Below, one piece after another: positions 32,231 to 42,532 of a DNA stretch of 64,000 nt. This DNA comes from Isoetes taiwanensis (taxonomy: Eukaryota > Streptophyta > Lycopodiopsida > Isoetales > Isoetaceae). Made by a program: the position numbers and the translations under genes. Position 1 is the first letter of the stretch. Every line of letters starts with the position of its first letter. Under the pieces are notes generated by a model, which saw only the letters and a list, made by a program, of their open reading frames with translations, had not been told where the DNA came from and did not search any database. The stretch covers positions 465,501 through 529,500 of the forward strand of contig JAJEKV010000210.1 in NCBI GenBank assembly GCA_021234155.1. Reading direction: 5' to 3'.

Positions 32231-32929
32231 TCAAATCCCGGATACCACTTCTGGAAGAAAAGCTGAGTGTTGGCTCGGTTGATAGTCCCCTTTTTTAGAA
32301 GCAGAGTGCTCACGCTCTGCTATGAAGAAAGGGAACTCAGCCCAATACATGTTTTTAATTAGGATATCCTTTTCTTTCTCCAGTTCAGCTTTTAAGTACT
32401 GCAGACGAACCCCTTCGTGTCGGATACAACCAATGAGGCCCAAACTAGACAAATATTTTAGTTTATTTTCTACAGCTGGGTTCTTGAGCTTACCCACACA
32501 GGCCGGGACATGCTGATCTTTCAGTTCACGCCTCACCACCTGCTGTATTTCATTGGCATAGTCCAGAATTGGCTGGACCACTCCCTGCTGCCTATTCACC
32601 GGGCCAACACCTGCTCCAGTTCGGGTGTTCACCATATTTGGAAGCCAAGTTAGAAAATCTCCGAAAGCGACACAATGAGCTGCTTGACCGTGCTCGATCT
32701 TGATCAGATCTTCAAGAATCAGCCACAGTTGCTCTTGTCCTTTGCGGCTCAGCTTACGTAACTGTTGCAAAAGCTTCTTTTCCAGTCCTTCTACCAACAT
32801 ATCCTTTTCCTGCACTGTCCCAAATTCTTTTTTGTCCTTCTTCCCAGTATCCAAAGTCTGACCTCCTGCATTCGGCATAGATTCCAACAAAAGGCCTGTC
32901 ATCCCCTTTGACATGGCCCCACTATCCAT
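32231..32929 (-). CDS. Intact unknown ORF, 232 residues
   Basis: An undisturbed frame starts at an ATG after a purine-rich leader (AGGAACAGGAAATGG) and ends FLPEVVSGI-stop. The first 60 residues are Lys/Glu/Gly-rich. A helical charged stretch (LEKKLLQQLRKLSRKGQEQL) lies at about 53-72, a DFLTWLPNMVNTRTGAG segment near 91-107, and VRLQYLKAELEKEKDI in the last third. No signal peptide, membrane segment or zinc motif is visible. It is one of very few coding regions in the window without an indel. A 58-codon frame lies about 200 bp upstream on the same strand. It could be the first ORF of an unrecognised transposable element or a lineage-specific gene. I do not recognise it. Confidence 0.5.
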   Translation of the reverse strand: MDSGAMSKGMTGLLLESMPNAGGQTLDTGKKDKKEFGTVQEKDMLVEGLEKKLLQQLRKLSRKGQEQLWLILEDLIKIEHGQAAHCVAFGDFLTWLPNMVNTRTGAGVGPVNRQQGVVQPILDYANEIQQVVRRELKDQHVPACVGKLKNPAVENKLKYLSSLGLIGCIRHEGVRLQYLKAELEKEKDILIKNMYWAEFPFFIAEREHSASKKGDYQPSQHSAFLPEVVSGI

Positions 32930-33133
32930 TTCCTGTTCCTACCCTCTTTTTTCAATTTTCTTTTTCTTTTTCTTTTTCTATGTTGTGTGCACCACCCTGT
33001 TAACAGCTCTAAACTTCGACTAACAAAAAACTCTAACAGTGATCGTGTTTTCTGACCAAAAACAAAACGGGTTGAAAACTCCTGCTGCTGACCTACTCCT
33101 ATCTCCTACAAACTCTCCTAACCAAGATTCAAT

Positions 33134-33310
33134 TACCTACACTTCAAGATCTTCCTCTACCGAAATAAAAGGAAAGATAGGGTGGAAGAGATCATCAGGA
33201 AAAAATTGGTGAAACACCAAATTTCTCCAGAGGGTTGCACCATCACCCTCTAGCCAGCCACAAGAAATCCTCGATCCTTCAGCAAGGATGGTGAAGTATC
33301 TCGCAACCAT
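33134..33310 (-). CDS. Possible small upstream ORF, about 58 residues
   Basis: On the minus strand ATGGTTGCGAGATAC follows an AAACCCTAAACC motif of the kind often seen near plant transcription starts. The frame (MVARYFTILAEG..., then WLEGDGATLWRN and ending VEEDLEV) is intact and amphipathic. About 200 bp separate it from the 232-codon ORF downstream, so the two may belong to one transcript. It is unrecognised. Confidence 0.35.
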
Positions 33311-33765
33311 GGTTTAGGGTTTGAGCGCCCGCGTCCATTCCCGCCCGTGACTCTCTCCGAATTGATCTTTACTGTCTAATGGGAAATATTAGACTAAATA
33401 CCTGTTGTAGTCTATCCTAGTGGGTCTAATGGGAAATATCAGATTAATATATGTTGTATTCTATCCTAGTGGGTTTAGGTTGATGTCCACCCTTTCTTAA
33501 TATTTGATTTGAAATATGCATGTAGTCTCATTTTTTTGAAAAAAAATTGAAAAAAATTTAGCATCTAATGGAGCTAGGCACCATCCTTAAACCCCTGTCC
33601 TTGCAGGCTAACCAAATCTAACCATGACCACCATTGAATGAAGGGTTATATTGCATAATCACTGGAATATGCTTTTCTAAGGAATATGCCAAAGATTATT
33701 GCTAATAATCTCACATAGATGCTTTTTTAGCGAATATTCCAGAGACTATTACGGTATCAAAAATC

Positions 33766-33819
33766 GTTAGTGATGAAATTGCTTAGGGATGGTTAGCGAT
33801 GAAATTGCTTAGGGATGGT
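33766..33819 (+). repeat. Two-copy tandem duplication, 26 bp unit
   Basis: GTTAGTGATGAAATTGCTTA and GTTAGCGATGAAATTGCTTA lie directly next to each other, immediately before the foldback at 33825. Confidence 0.85.
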
Positions 33820-33824
33820 TATGA

Positions 33825-33916
33825 AACACCCCTGCGAGCCCCTTACATGGGGATAAACGGGCGAGCCCGGAGGGGCGAGCCCGTTTATCTGCTGTGAGGG
33901 GCAAGCAGGGGTGTTT
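33825..33916. repeat. 92-bp foldback hairpin
   Basis: The outer arms AAACACCCCTGC (33825) and GCAGGGGTGTTT (33905) are exact complements. The inner arms GATAAACGGGC and GCCCGTTTATC are also exact. Between them the arms pair imperfectly (GAGCCCC against GGGGC). The ends resemble a hAT-type CAGGGGTGTTT terminus pointing outward on both sides. Confidence 0.75.
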
Positions 33917-33985
33917 ATCCCCTTTAACCGGCAGGCCACAAACAGAGCTCCAGAGCAAGGTTTATCAGCTGGTTTGGATGCCCAT

Positions 33986-34064
33986 AGCAAGATTATCAAG
34001 ATCCAGAGCAAGATTATCATGACCGGAGCAAGATTATCATGACCACAGCAAGATTATCATGACT
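33986..34064 (+). repeat. Tandem repeat, about 20-bp unit, four copies
   Basis: AGCAAGATTATCAAGATCC and three AGCAAGATTATCATGACC-type units occur in a row. Confidence 0.85.
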
Positions 34065-34679
34065 GGAGCTACCACCAGAGCTGAGGGAAGCTGATTCTGG
34101 GCGCGGAGTAAGGTTCTGACATATCAGGGATCTGCGATGGATGCTCAGGATTGTGCTGATAAATCCTGCCGGTGGATAATAACGAGGACATTAGAATGAT
34201 TTATGTGGTCAATTTTCTTGTCTTTAGAGGCTTTTGAATGAAGATGTGAAGGAATGAAAGTGCCTTAAAGACCAAAGTTAATAGTTAAAAAAAGATCTGA
34301 AATGCTTTGTAGACAGGGCTGCCAACATTTGGGTATTATTTGTGGGTTCAAATCCCACATTCATTGAAACGTTGATTCATGAATTGTCTGTTTTGTCTTT
34401 AGGGCCCAGGGCAAAAATCTCGTTTCTGATCATCGTGTAAGCCCACATAGATTCATGGTTCTACATTGATTTTGCTCCTTCGTTTGTAGCCCAAACGCTG
34501 TGTATATAATGGCCAGATGCTCTCTCTGTTTCGCCCTTGCTTCAACATTAAAAGCAGAAAGGACCGATCATTTAGCTCTGGATATGGCATTGGCAAGGTT
34601 AATAAATCTTGGTCTTACCGTTTTTCCTTCACAGCTCCAAACCGATGGTTTTAAGTACGCCCGATTTGGGTTGGCCTCC

Positions 34680-35062
34680 CGTGGAAACCCTTCCAAATTT
34701 CCATGGAAACCCTTGGGTTTTCCATGGAAACCCCTTCCTATTTTTCCATGGAAACCCTTCCGAATTTCCATGTTTGAAAATAGGAAGGGTTTTTCATGGA
34801 AAACCTAAGGGTTTCTATTAGAAAAACCGTTTTTTTTTTTTTTTTTTTTTTTAATTTTGGCACGTGACGGCCTTTATGGACCACCCCTTTCAAGACGAAC
34901 GCCACCCATTAATGGGGCATGCTCATAAATATGCATGCCACCCAAGAAGTTAAAATGCAATTCAAATGGAAACCCTTCCTATTTTCCATGGCATTGGAAA
35001 ATAGGAAGGGTTTCCACAAATGGGGGAAAATAGGAAGGGTTTCCACACCCGACCAAAAAATT
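34680..35062. repeat. Foldback array of GGAAACCCTTCC motifs
   Basis: At least nine copies of GGAAACCC-TT(CC) in both orientations are present. They include a perfect 20-bp-stem hairpin: GGAAACCCTTCCTATTTTCC at 34968-34987 against its complement at 34996-35015, with an 8-base loop. A T22 run separates two clusters. Open frames here are translations of the motif. The same motif occurs as a 9-bp hairpin at 38552-38574. Confidence 0.85.
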
Positions 35063-35211
35063 TCTAAGGGTTTATGCTCTTCTTGCGCTTGCTCTCCGCC
35101 ATTGCATGGTCCCTAATTACATGCGCACAAGCTTGAACCTTTGTGTGCGTATCATATGGATGGGTAAGTATATTCCATTGATATTTTTTGAACAACATTT
35201 ACCATTTATAG

Positions 35212-35710
35212 AAGGGATAGGTTCAATACTGTATACGTTTTATACTCAATACATATTTTTCGAATGATACGACACAAATTTGAAGTATAATACGTCAAAA
35301 ATATCAAGCAAAAAAAATTTTCGGCCGGAATTTTTCACAGTAAGTGAACCCTTCGGGCCACTTACGCGAAACTTTTTCAAGATAAGCGAACAGAGGTTTC
35401 GCTTTATGGCGCAAACTAAAAAATAAAATCGTGTTTAATCACTTACATCTAAAAAAGTTTCGTGATATTACTAAAATTTAAAATTTTTTTATTTTTTTAT
35501 TTTATTTTTTTTATTTTCAAGATAAGTTTAAATAGCAAGTTTAACGCTGAATAATTTTCGTAAAGCAAAACAGGGGTTCGGCTTACATAAAAAAAAAAAA
35601 ATCCGATTTTTTTTTTTTTTCGCTCAGAAGCGAACCTTCAGCTTTCGCTTACGCCAAAACGCTTTTAAGCAAAAGCAAAATGTAGGCTTATCGCTTTTAA
35701 TTAAAAATTA

Positions 35711-35791
<81 letters not shown>

Positions 35792-35945
35792 TCGCGTAAG
35801 CAAAATTGAAGGTTTCGCTTACGCAAAATTTTTTTTCCGGCCGGTGAGTGAAAAATATGAAAAATACGTATTTGACCTAAAAATACGTATTTTTGGACTT
35901 TATACGTCCAGAAAAATAATTTCGTATGTATATAACCTATCCCTG
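35212..35945. mobile_element. Non-autonomous hAT-type element with 8-bp TSD
   Basis: The direct 8-bp repeats ATTTATAG at 35204-35211 and 35946-35953 flank inverted ends AAGGGATAGGTT and AACCTATCCCTG (consensus CAGGGATAGGTT). The 734-bp interior has no transposase. It carries many TTCGCTTA/TAAGCGAA words near both ends, two CGGCCGGAA-type blocks placed symmetrically, and a long ATT microsatellite in the middle. TSD length and TIR start fit the hAT superfamily. Confidence 0.8.
35709..35790 (+). repeat. ATT microsatellite, about 26 units
   Basis: An uninterrupted TTA/ATT run inside the hAT-type element. Its length in this assembly may not be exact. Confidence 0.95.
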
Positions 35946-36168
35946 ATTTATAGTTATGGCAATTCAATAGCACTGTCACAATGCTCCAAAACAAGCATTT
36001 GTTATTTTTTGTTTTGGAAATTTAATTTTACTCGAGTGTTTTCGCAATCCCTTATAATTCAAAACGTCCATAGTCAATACCATGATGGAGGGATCACCAA
36101 TGTTGACTAATATCTTATACTCTACACACAATGGCGTAGAGCATGATGTCTTAAATAATACAGTGATA

Positions 36169-36411
36169 AAACATTTTTGTTTGATGATGTTTATGAGATT
36201 CCACTTTGTTTAATGATGTTTATGAGATGTTTGATGATGTTTATGAGCTCCTACATTTAATGATTTCTCCAACTTCATATTACTAAACTAAACATTTTTG
36301 TTTGATGATGTTTATGAGATTCCACTTTGTTTAATGATGTTTATGAGATGTTAGATGATGTTTATGAGCTCCTACATTTAATGATTTCTCCAACTTCATA
36401 TTACTAAACTA
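36169..36411 (+). repeat. Two-copy tandem duplication, 121-bp unit
   Basis: Units from ACATTTTTGTTTGATG to TTACTAAACTA at 36171 and 36292 differ at one or two bases. The word GATGATGTTTATGAG recurs within each unit. Confidence 0.92.
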
Positions 36412-36646
36412 TGTTTGACCACTAACACATCAATATATGAAGCTAAAGCATACATTGTTGTTTGCTTTCAAGTTTGCTTCTTCTTTCCTATCATTTTGCT
36501 CTCATGTTTGCTTCTTCTTTGCTATCATTTTACAACTAAATGATAAAGACTGAAGAGCTCAAATGGCATCTGATTTATAGAACTTGTGTAAAGTCAGGAC
36601 AACCTAATATAATGAGTAGTTGTCAATGCCATTGAGATTAGTCGTC

Positions 36647-36704
36647 GTTTCCATTGTTCATCTTTGCTTTTGCTTGTTTCCATTGTTCATCTTTGCTTTT
36701 GCTT
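36647..36704 (+). repeat. Two-copy tandem duplication, 29-bp unit
   Basis: GTTTCCATTGTTCATCTTTG followed by CTTTTGCTT occurs twice in a row. Confidence 0.9.
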
Positions 36705-37628
36705 GTTGACTGGCATGATAAAGGTAGTATACGTAGTTAACAAAGCAACAATGTATATTTTGAGAAGTTGGAAACCAATGTGATTAATTACATAAAAAGC
36801 ATGTCATAAATCAGATGTCTATATGTGAACAACATTATCGATGAAAAATGCTAAACATGATACACATCCAAGAAGAAAAAACAAATAATAGTTGAAGAGC
36901 TTTGAGCACATTATCCAAAATGATGCTATGAATCCTTCTTCTGCTTGTTTCTCACATATGAACACTATCCTAATCTCTGTCATGGGCATGTCATTGGCAT
37001 ACGACATAAGAATAGACTTGCAATAGACATCTGCACAAATTTAGGCATACCCATACAAACCATTCTACGGTACTTAGAAGTAGCAACATGAGACAACCAA
37101 ACTGAAAGCTGAGACAACTGCTTCTAGCTGGTTCAAAGTTTGAAAGATTTGCAAAATGGCATATAGCTTACCCAAAGAATTTGAAGTCTGTATCATGGAC
37201 AGATTATTCTTTTCATGCTACTTTTCATAGCAATGGAATAGCTTGCACTCACATCTTCAAAGAATATGGATGTCCACACAATGATAGTTGTGTAAAAATG
37301 TTGCGTGGCATATTTTCACTCACTTCTGCAATACCAACTCAGCAATTGTAGACGTGGCCAACATTATCAACCAGGCCATTAGCAGAACTGTCAAAGAAAG
37401 CAAATTCCTGAGGAAAGTTAAGGTCCTGCTGTAGGCTGAAAAGGGGGTAGATATTTATTGTAAATGGTGCATCATGCCTAGTCAATTCTAAGTTATTGAT
37501 TGATCGTGGGAAATTTGTGCCAGATAGAGACGGGCACGGTAGACTGCGACCATACCAGGCGATAGCCTACACGAACAGATGGGAACTCTTCTTTAACTTC
37601 TTTAGCAGATTGTTCAAATTTGCAAATT
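36705..37628. other. Intergenic, no gene seen
   Basis: No coding or structural feature is supported. A minus-strand 62-codon frame at 36819-37007 shows no domain. Confidence 0.45.
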
Positions 37629-37741
37629 CTTAATATATATGGAAATAATTATTTACTAGTGTCTGGTGCAAAAATGAGCATGGGTACTTAATATATACGG
37701 AAATAATTATTTACTAGTGTCTGGTGCAAAAATGAGCATGG
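37629..37741 (+). repeat. Two-copy tandem duplication, 58-bp unit
   Basis: CTTAATATATATGG...ATGAGCATGG is repeated with one substitution at 37629 and 37687. Confidence 0.92.
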
Positions 37742-38276
37742 ATATCGCGCAAGCTCACACACATGCAGCCAGCCTGGATATGGTGCATTAGGCATGCATC
37801 ATGAATATACATTAAAGAAAATGAAACACAATTCCTTTGACAACCATTTTGATCTGCGTGGTTAACAATATGTTTTATATTATAACATGATAATATAATA
37901 TGGAATAGCAAACTATTTTAACCATTACCTGTTGAGCTTTAAATACAAGGTTGTGCAATGTGCGTTGATACTTTTCAGGTTCTTCTACCATCATTCTCTG
38001 AAGCACAAAGATGTTAACAGGTCAGATGAAGTGTGAAGCAATTGAGCTTGGACAAGAGAGTTACCTTCAAAAGAAACGAGGATGTATAATAAGCAATCTG
38101 TGGCACTGTGAGGATCTGCACAGTGCCACAGAGAATGATGTCTTAACATGTTTACTGCACTAAATTACAAACTCCAAGTTCTTAACGTACTTGAAAAACT
38201 CTTGCATTAGCAGAAGATATTTCATATGAATCTTTGATTCAACTCCTCAACAATGCCCTGCACGGTAAACCTCATA

Positions 38277-38742
38277 TCAGATCCAACCTTCTGGACAGAT
38301 TGAAGCGATTCTGGTTTGGATGGTTTGGATAATGGCGAATAACCAGCTGGATGAAAAGCAGAAAATCTTCAACACTGCCGGATGAAGAGCTAAGAAAAGA
38401 AAACCTTTCTTCCGAAAGAAATCTCTTCCAAAAATAGCCCCGAAAGAATTGAATTGCACAAAATTAATTTTAGTGGCGGAGCTCGACCACCCAAAAATTG
38501 GCTCTCTCGATGTTCCTTTTTTTTTTAAACCCTTCCGGGCTTCAAACTCAGCGGAAACCCTACCGAAGGGTTTCCATATCTCCAACCCAAATCTTAGATT
38601 AGCTTGCTCGCAGAAAAGCCAGAAAAGTTTTGCCTTTTTTTTATGCGAACCCAAAAATTGTTGCGCACAAAAATAGCTGGTGTGTGGCAATATAGAGAGC
38701 ATGCCAAAAGCATCATCCTACAATATTTATATAGGTTAAGAC
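38277..38742 (+). promoter_or_regulatory. Displaced upstream region of WDR55
   Basis: The copia target duplication shows that base 38742 was originally next to 43597. This stretch was therefore the sequence immediately upstream of the WDR55 leader. It contains TATTTATATAGG at about 38723-38735, which could have been the TATA region just before the insertion point, and a GGAAACCCT hairpin at 38552-38574. A 141-codon minus-strand frame (38702-38277) has no recognised domain and may be chance. Confidence 0.4.
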
Positions 38743-38926
38743 TGTTAGAATATAGATTAAACCTAATTATAAAAGATTCTGCTTATTAAGAAAACAGACG
38801 TTGAAATCTGTTATGCCATTAATGGCTTATTGTAAACTATTTTTGGATGTATATATGAGAAGGGTCGATGGGTTGAGCCCATCCGATCAATTGCTCTACG
38901 TTCTTGGAGCTTCGGTTCTTATTTCA
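38743..38926 (+). repeat. 5' LTR of the copia element
   Basis: 184 bp from TGTTAGAATATAG to TTCTTATTTCA. It differs from the 3' LTR by a few substitutions and by small indels near GAGAAGGGTCG and CCGATCAATTG. Confidence 0.93.
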
Positions 38927-38939
38927 TGGTATTAGAGCC
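38927..38939 (+). promoter_or_regulatory. Copia primer binding site
   Basis: TGGTATTAGAGCC directly follows the 5' LTR, one change from the initiator-tRNA complement TGGTATCAGAGCC. Confidence 0.88.
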
Positions 38940-39026
38940 GTAAGGCGGAAGGATCAGAGAGAGAGAGAAGAGTGAGTCATAAGGCAGAAAGATCTGAGAG
39001 ATAAAAGAGTCATCTGACTGGAGAAG

Positions 39027-39955
39027 ATGGCAAAGCTGCAAATGGACCTGAAAAATCTGGAAAAATTGGATCGAACCAATGCCACAGTTTGGTTCTGGAA
39101 GATGCAAGCCGTTCTTGAAGAAAGGGAGGTCTGGGATGTAGTGTTTGAGATGATCCCAAGCCAATAGTACAAGAAAATGAAGGGGATGGAGAAGTTGCTC
39201 CATCTGCTGATGAGATTGCCCTCCTTAATGCTTGGAGGAAGAAGGATAACAGAGCCAAAACTCAATGATGTTTGGCTTAAAAGATGGGCAGATCCCATTG
39301 GTAAGGCTTAAAAGCACTGCAAAAGAAGGATGGGAGTGTTTGAAGAAGACTTTCAAAACACACAGCACCTCTCAGAAGTTGTTTCTTTGGCAAAGTTTCT
39401 TCAGTGCCAAGATGAAGGAAGGGGAGGACCCAACAGATCACATTAGTCATATGGAAAGCCTGTCTGATCAAATCAACTGGCAGCCTTGAACCATACCATA
39501 AGTGATGAGGATTTGACAATGGCAATCTTGACCAGCCTCCCCAGTTCCTATGACTCAATCAAGCAAGCCATGGGTTGCAAGGATGGAGTTATGAAAAGTG
39601 AAACTGTCATTGGGGCTGTATTGCAGGCATCCCACCTGCAAAAGCATGAGGAGGGAGAGTGTGCTTTTGTTGCACATACAAAGTCATCAAAAAACGATTT
39701 TGAATGTTGGACATGTGGAAAGAAAGGGCACATTTCAAGAAATTGCCGCTCAAAGAAGGAGGATTTCAAGAAGATTGTCAAAGGAAGAGATGATAGAAAA
39801 GGAGAAGAACGAGGGGAAAAATCATCCTCAAGGAAAAAGTGGAGCAATACGAGGTCTAGCAGCAGATCTTCAAGTGCCCACATAGCAGAAGAAAACAAAG
39901 GAAAATCCTCTGAAAGTGACACAGAAAGTGAATCAGAGGCCAACATGGCTTTTGT
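39027..39955 (+). pseudogene. Copia gag
   Basis: The start is ATG 39027 (MAKLQMDLKNLEKLDRTN). The frame meets TAG at about 39166 and continues in shifted frames at 39265-39489 (KEGWECLKKTFKTHSTSQKL, FFSAKMKEGEDPTDHISHME) and from 39486 (MAILTSLPSSYDSIKQAM). The nucleocapsid zinc knuckle CWTCGKKGHISRNC (39711-39752) is intact, and a basic, Ser-rich tail follows. Gag forms the virus-like particle and binds the element RNA. The three breaks would each need only one or two bases changed. Confidence 0.85.
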
Positions 39956-41027
39956 AGACGAATGGCAGGAGAAAGCATGCGATTTGAAGGGTAACTGGGA
40001 AGAAACTCTTGACCGATTTTTAAAAAGAAGATGGCAGGACTGTCACGATCATGAGATGCAGGAACATCAAGGCTTGGTGGCAGAGGCAGATTCAGCAGAA
40101 GAAATGGCTATGGCGGCAGTGAATCATCAAGGGAGGACTTGGGTGCTTGACTCAGCAGCAACTCACATAATGACAAACTACAGGGAGTGGCTGACAGACT
40201 TCAAAACGGAAGATGATGGAAGAAATGTCAGTGGAATTGCATCTGGCCTTAAGATTGCAGAAACATGCACCTTGAACTGTCATTTTGCAGATTCCACCAG
40301 AAAATTAAGGCAAGTCTTGTATGTTCCAGGCCTGTCACGAAATTTGATGTCATTAGCTAGATTAGCTGATGTAGGGGTCCTCTCATGCATCAAGAAGGAT
40401 GAACTGTTACTCTTGAATACAAGACATAGAGTCATTGCTAAGGCCAGCAGATATGGGCATCTATACAAGCTGATTGAAGGAGAAAACGAAGAGATACATG
40501 CCTTGGTAGCAGCTGGTCCAGATAAAGACATTCAATTGTGGCATAGGCGGTTTGGGCATATCAACCAAGGCAGGTTACATCAGCTGCAGAAAGAGAGCAT
40601 GGTGACGGGAATGGAGGTCTCATCAAAAGGAAACTTGGGCTTGTGTGAGGGGTGTATAAGTGGCAAACTACAACAAAAGAAAATAAAGAGGCAGGGCACA
40701 CGAGCTACCAGACCTTTGCAATTGATCCACACTGATTTAAGTGGACACATGCCTGTGAAATCACTAGGCAAAGCAGAATACTTCTTAGTGATCGTAGACA
40801 ATTACACAAGGAAGACGTTTGTCTTTCTCACAAGAAAGAAAAATGAAGTGTTGGATGTATTCAAAATATGGAAGCAACAAGTCGAAAATGAAACAGGGTA
40901 TAGGATTGATGCAATCCGAAGTGATAATGGGACTGAATTTGTCTCTAACAAGTTTAATGCTTGTCTTCAAGAAGAAGGAATCAGGAGAAGCTATCAAACC
41001 CATATGAACATGCCCAGAATGGAGTAG
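39486..41027 (+). CDS. Copia gag C-terminus, protease and integrase (open 513-codon frame)
   Basis: The longest open frame of the element. In order it holds the end of gag with the zinc knuckle and the protease with WVLDSAATHIM (active Asp near 40149; DSA form). LSRNLMSLARLAD, the GAG-pre-integrase region (IQLWHRRFGHINQGRL) and the HHCC motif ending LCEGCISGK follow. The integrase core then has HTDLSGHM and IRSDNGTEF, two of its three acidic residues. A one-base shift at about 40996-41010 ends the frame just before the third. The next frame picks up exactly there (NPYEHAQNGVAER). Confidence 0.85.
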   Translation: MNHTISDEDLTMAILTSLPSSYDSIKQAMGCKDGVMKSETVIGAVLQASHLQKHEEGECAFVAHTKSSKNDFECWTCGKKGHISRNCRSKKEDFKKIVKGRDDRKGEERGEKSSSRKKWSNTRSSSRSSSAHIAEENKGKSSESDTESESEANMAFVDEWQEKACDLKGNWEETLDRFLKRRWQDCHDHEMQEHQGLVAEADSAEEMAMAAVNHQGRTWVLDSAATHIMTNYREWLTDFKTEDDGRNVSGIASGLKIAETCTLNCHFADSTRKLRQVLYVPGLSRNLMSLARLADVGVLSCIKKDELLLLNTRHRVIAKASRYGHLYKLIEGENEEIHALVAAGPDKDIQLWHRRFGHINQGRLHQLQKESMVTGMEVSSKGNLGLCEGCISGKLQQKKIKRQGTRATRPLQLIHTDLSGHMPVKSLGKAEYFLVIVDNYTRKTFVFLTRKKNEVLDVFKIWKQQVENETGYRIDAIRSDNGTEFVSNKFNACLQEEGIRRSYQTHMNMPRME

Positions 41028-42082
41028 CAGAGAGAAAAATGAGGACCTTGAAGGAATGCGCCTTGAGCATGATGAAATGGGCAAAAGTGTTTGATCAGTT
41101 TTGGGGAGAGGCGATTTTAACTGCATGCTATCTTCAAAACAGGGCCCCAACTGCAGCAGTTCAAGGAAAAACTCCGGAGGAATTATGGAGCGGCCACAAG
41201 CCGGATGTTGCGCACTTAAAAGTCTTTGGATGCATTGCATATGCATTCACTCCAAAGGAAATCAGAAAATCTAAGCTGGATGACAAGGCAAGAAAATGCA
41301 TCTTCATAGGCTATTGCGTGGATGGGAAAGGATATAGGCTTCTAGATATGAGCACCCGAAAGGTCATCAGAAGTAGCAATGCCGTGTTTGATGAATATGG
41401 GCTGGCTTTTGCACAAGAAAATGGGGAAGATGATTTTTTTCAGGAAGAGACAGACTTGTGGCTTGAAATACAAGAAGACAATCCAGGGATTTTAGACCTC
41501 AACAAGCAGCAACAAGATGGTCGTGGGTCAGAATTTGAAGAGTCAAACAATGGGCAAGAGTCAGAGATGAATTCTAGGCAGGATGAGACACACGATCAGC
41601 CTGTAGAATATCCTAGGAACACGGTCATAGAAGAGGAAGGTAGGGGGCAGATCCGAAGGAGTAACAAAGGACACCATCCAACAACAAGGTGGCTTGAATG
41701 GAAAAAATCTAGAGGGTCTGCAGCATTAGCACAAGCCAAAGACCATGAGCTACAGTTTGAGAAAATCCATGGCCCATGGTGGGATAATGACATGGAGGAA
41801 AAATGTGCTTATGAATGTTTTTTAGCAGAAATGTTAGAACCGTTGTTAGTCAACGAAGCATTGGAAGGGACAGAATCTGAGCATTGGAGAATAGTCATGC
41901 AAGAAGAGATGAGTGCAATGCAGATGACACATGCATGGGATCTAGTGGAATTGCCCAAGGGAAGAAAACCATTCAGAATCAAACATGGCAGTGATGGGTC
42001 AGTCCAAAGATATCGTGCCAGGCTAGTGGCTCAAGGTTTTTCGTCAAGGTTTTTCGCAACAACAAGGGATAGATTTCGATGA
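40990..42082 (+). pseudogene. Copia integrase C-terminus and start of RT
   Basis: This continues the integrase after the frameshift with EHAQNGVAERKMRTLKECA (the catalytic Glu lies in this block). ILTACYLQNRAPTAAVQGKT, KPDVAHLKVFGCIAYAF and the DDKARKCIFIGY element follow. Past an acidic linker the RT begins (EHWRIVMQEEMSAMQMTHAWDLV, RYRARLVAQGFS). The frame ends because TCAAGGTTTTTCG is present twice in tandem (42031-42043 and 42044-42056). Without one copy the frame would run on into QQGIDFDETFSPVAK. Confidence 0.85.
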
Positions 42083-42532
42083 GACATTCTCTCCAGTAGC
42101 AAAGATGACCTCAATCAGAACAGTATTAGCATTAGCAGTACAAGAAAATCTGGAAATACATCAAATGGATGTAAAGACAGCGTTTTTGAATGGATTCCTG
42201 GATGAAGAAATCTACATGAACCAGCCCGAAGGATTCAATCAAGAAAATGGCAAGGTATGTAAATTGAATAGAGCATTATACGGTCTGAAGCAAAGTCCAA
42301 GAATGTGGTACAATAGAATAGATCAGTTTCTCAAAAATCTTAGTTTCTCAAGATGCATAACAGAGTCAAGTGGAATGGGCAAAATATCCTCATGGTTATA
42401 GTGTATGTAGACGACCTTATAGTTATAAGCAAGGGCATGGAGGGAATTGATTCCACTAAGCAAGCTTTAAGGGTTGAATTCAGGATGACAGATTTAGGGG
42501 AGATAAAACTTGTTTGGGACTGCAAGTTCTAA
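42057..42532 (+). pseudogene. Copia reverse transcriptase palm
   Basis: From the duplicated 13-mer the frame reads DETFSPVAKMTSIRTVLAL, then MDVKTAFLNGFLDEEIYMNQ, VCKLNRALYGLKQSPRMWY, and after another small shift near 42345 VIVYVDDLIVISKGMEGI with the catalytic YVDD box, then FRMTDLGEIKLV. Another indel near 42517 leads into the RNase H frame. Confidence 0.88.

Noticed and set aside
34342-34358. tRNA T-arm-like GTGGGTTCAAATCCCAC
   Set aside because: No matching acceptor or anticodon stems and no A box at the right distance.
34500-34821. Overlapping 67-102 codon frames rich in W-K-P-F and G-N-P
   Set aside because: They repeat the GGAAACCCTTCC motif in translation; both strands are open because of the palindromes.
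35701-35994. 97-codon minus-strand frame ending in a poly-Ile run
   Set aside because: It translates the ATT microsatellite inside the hAT-type element.
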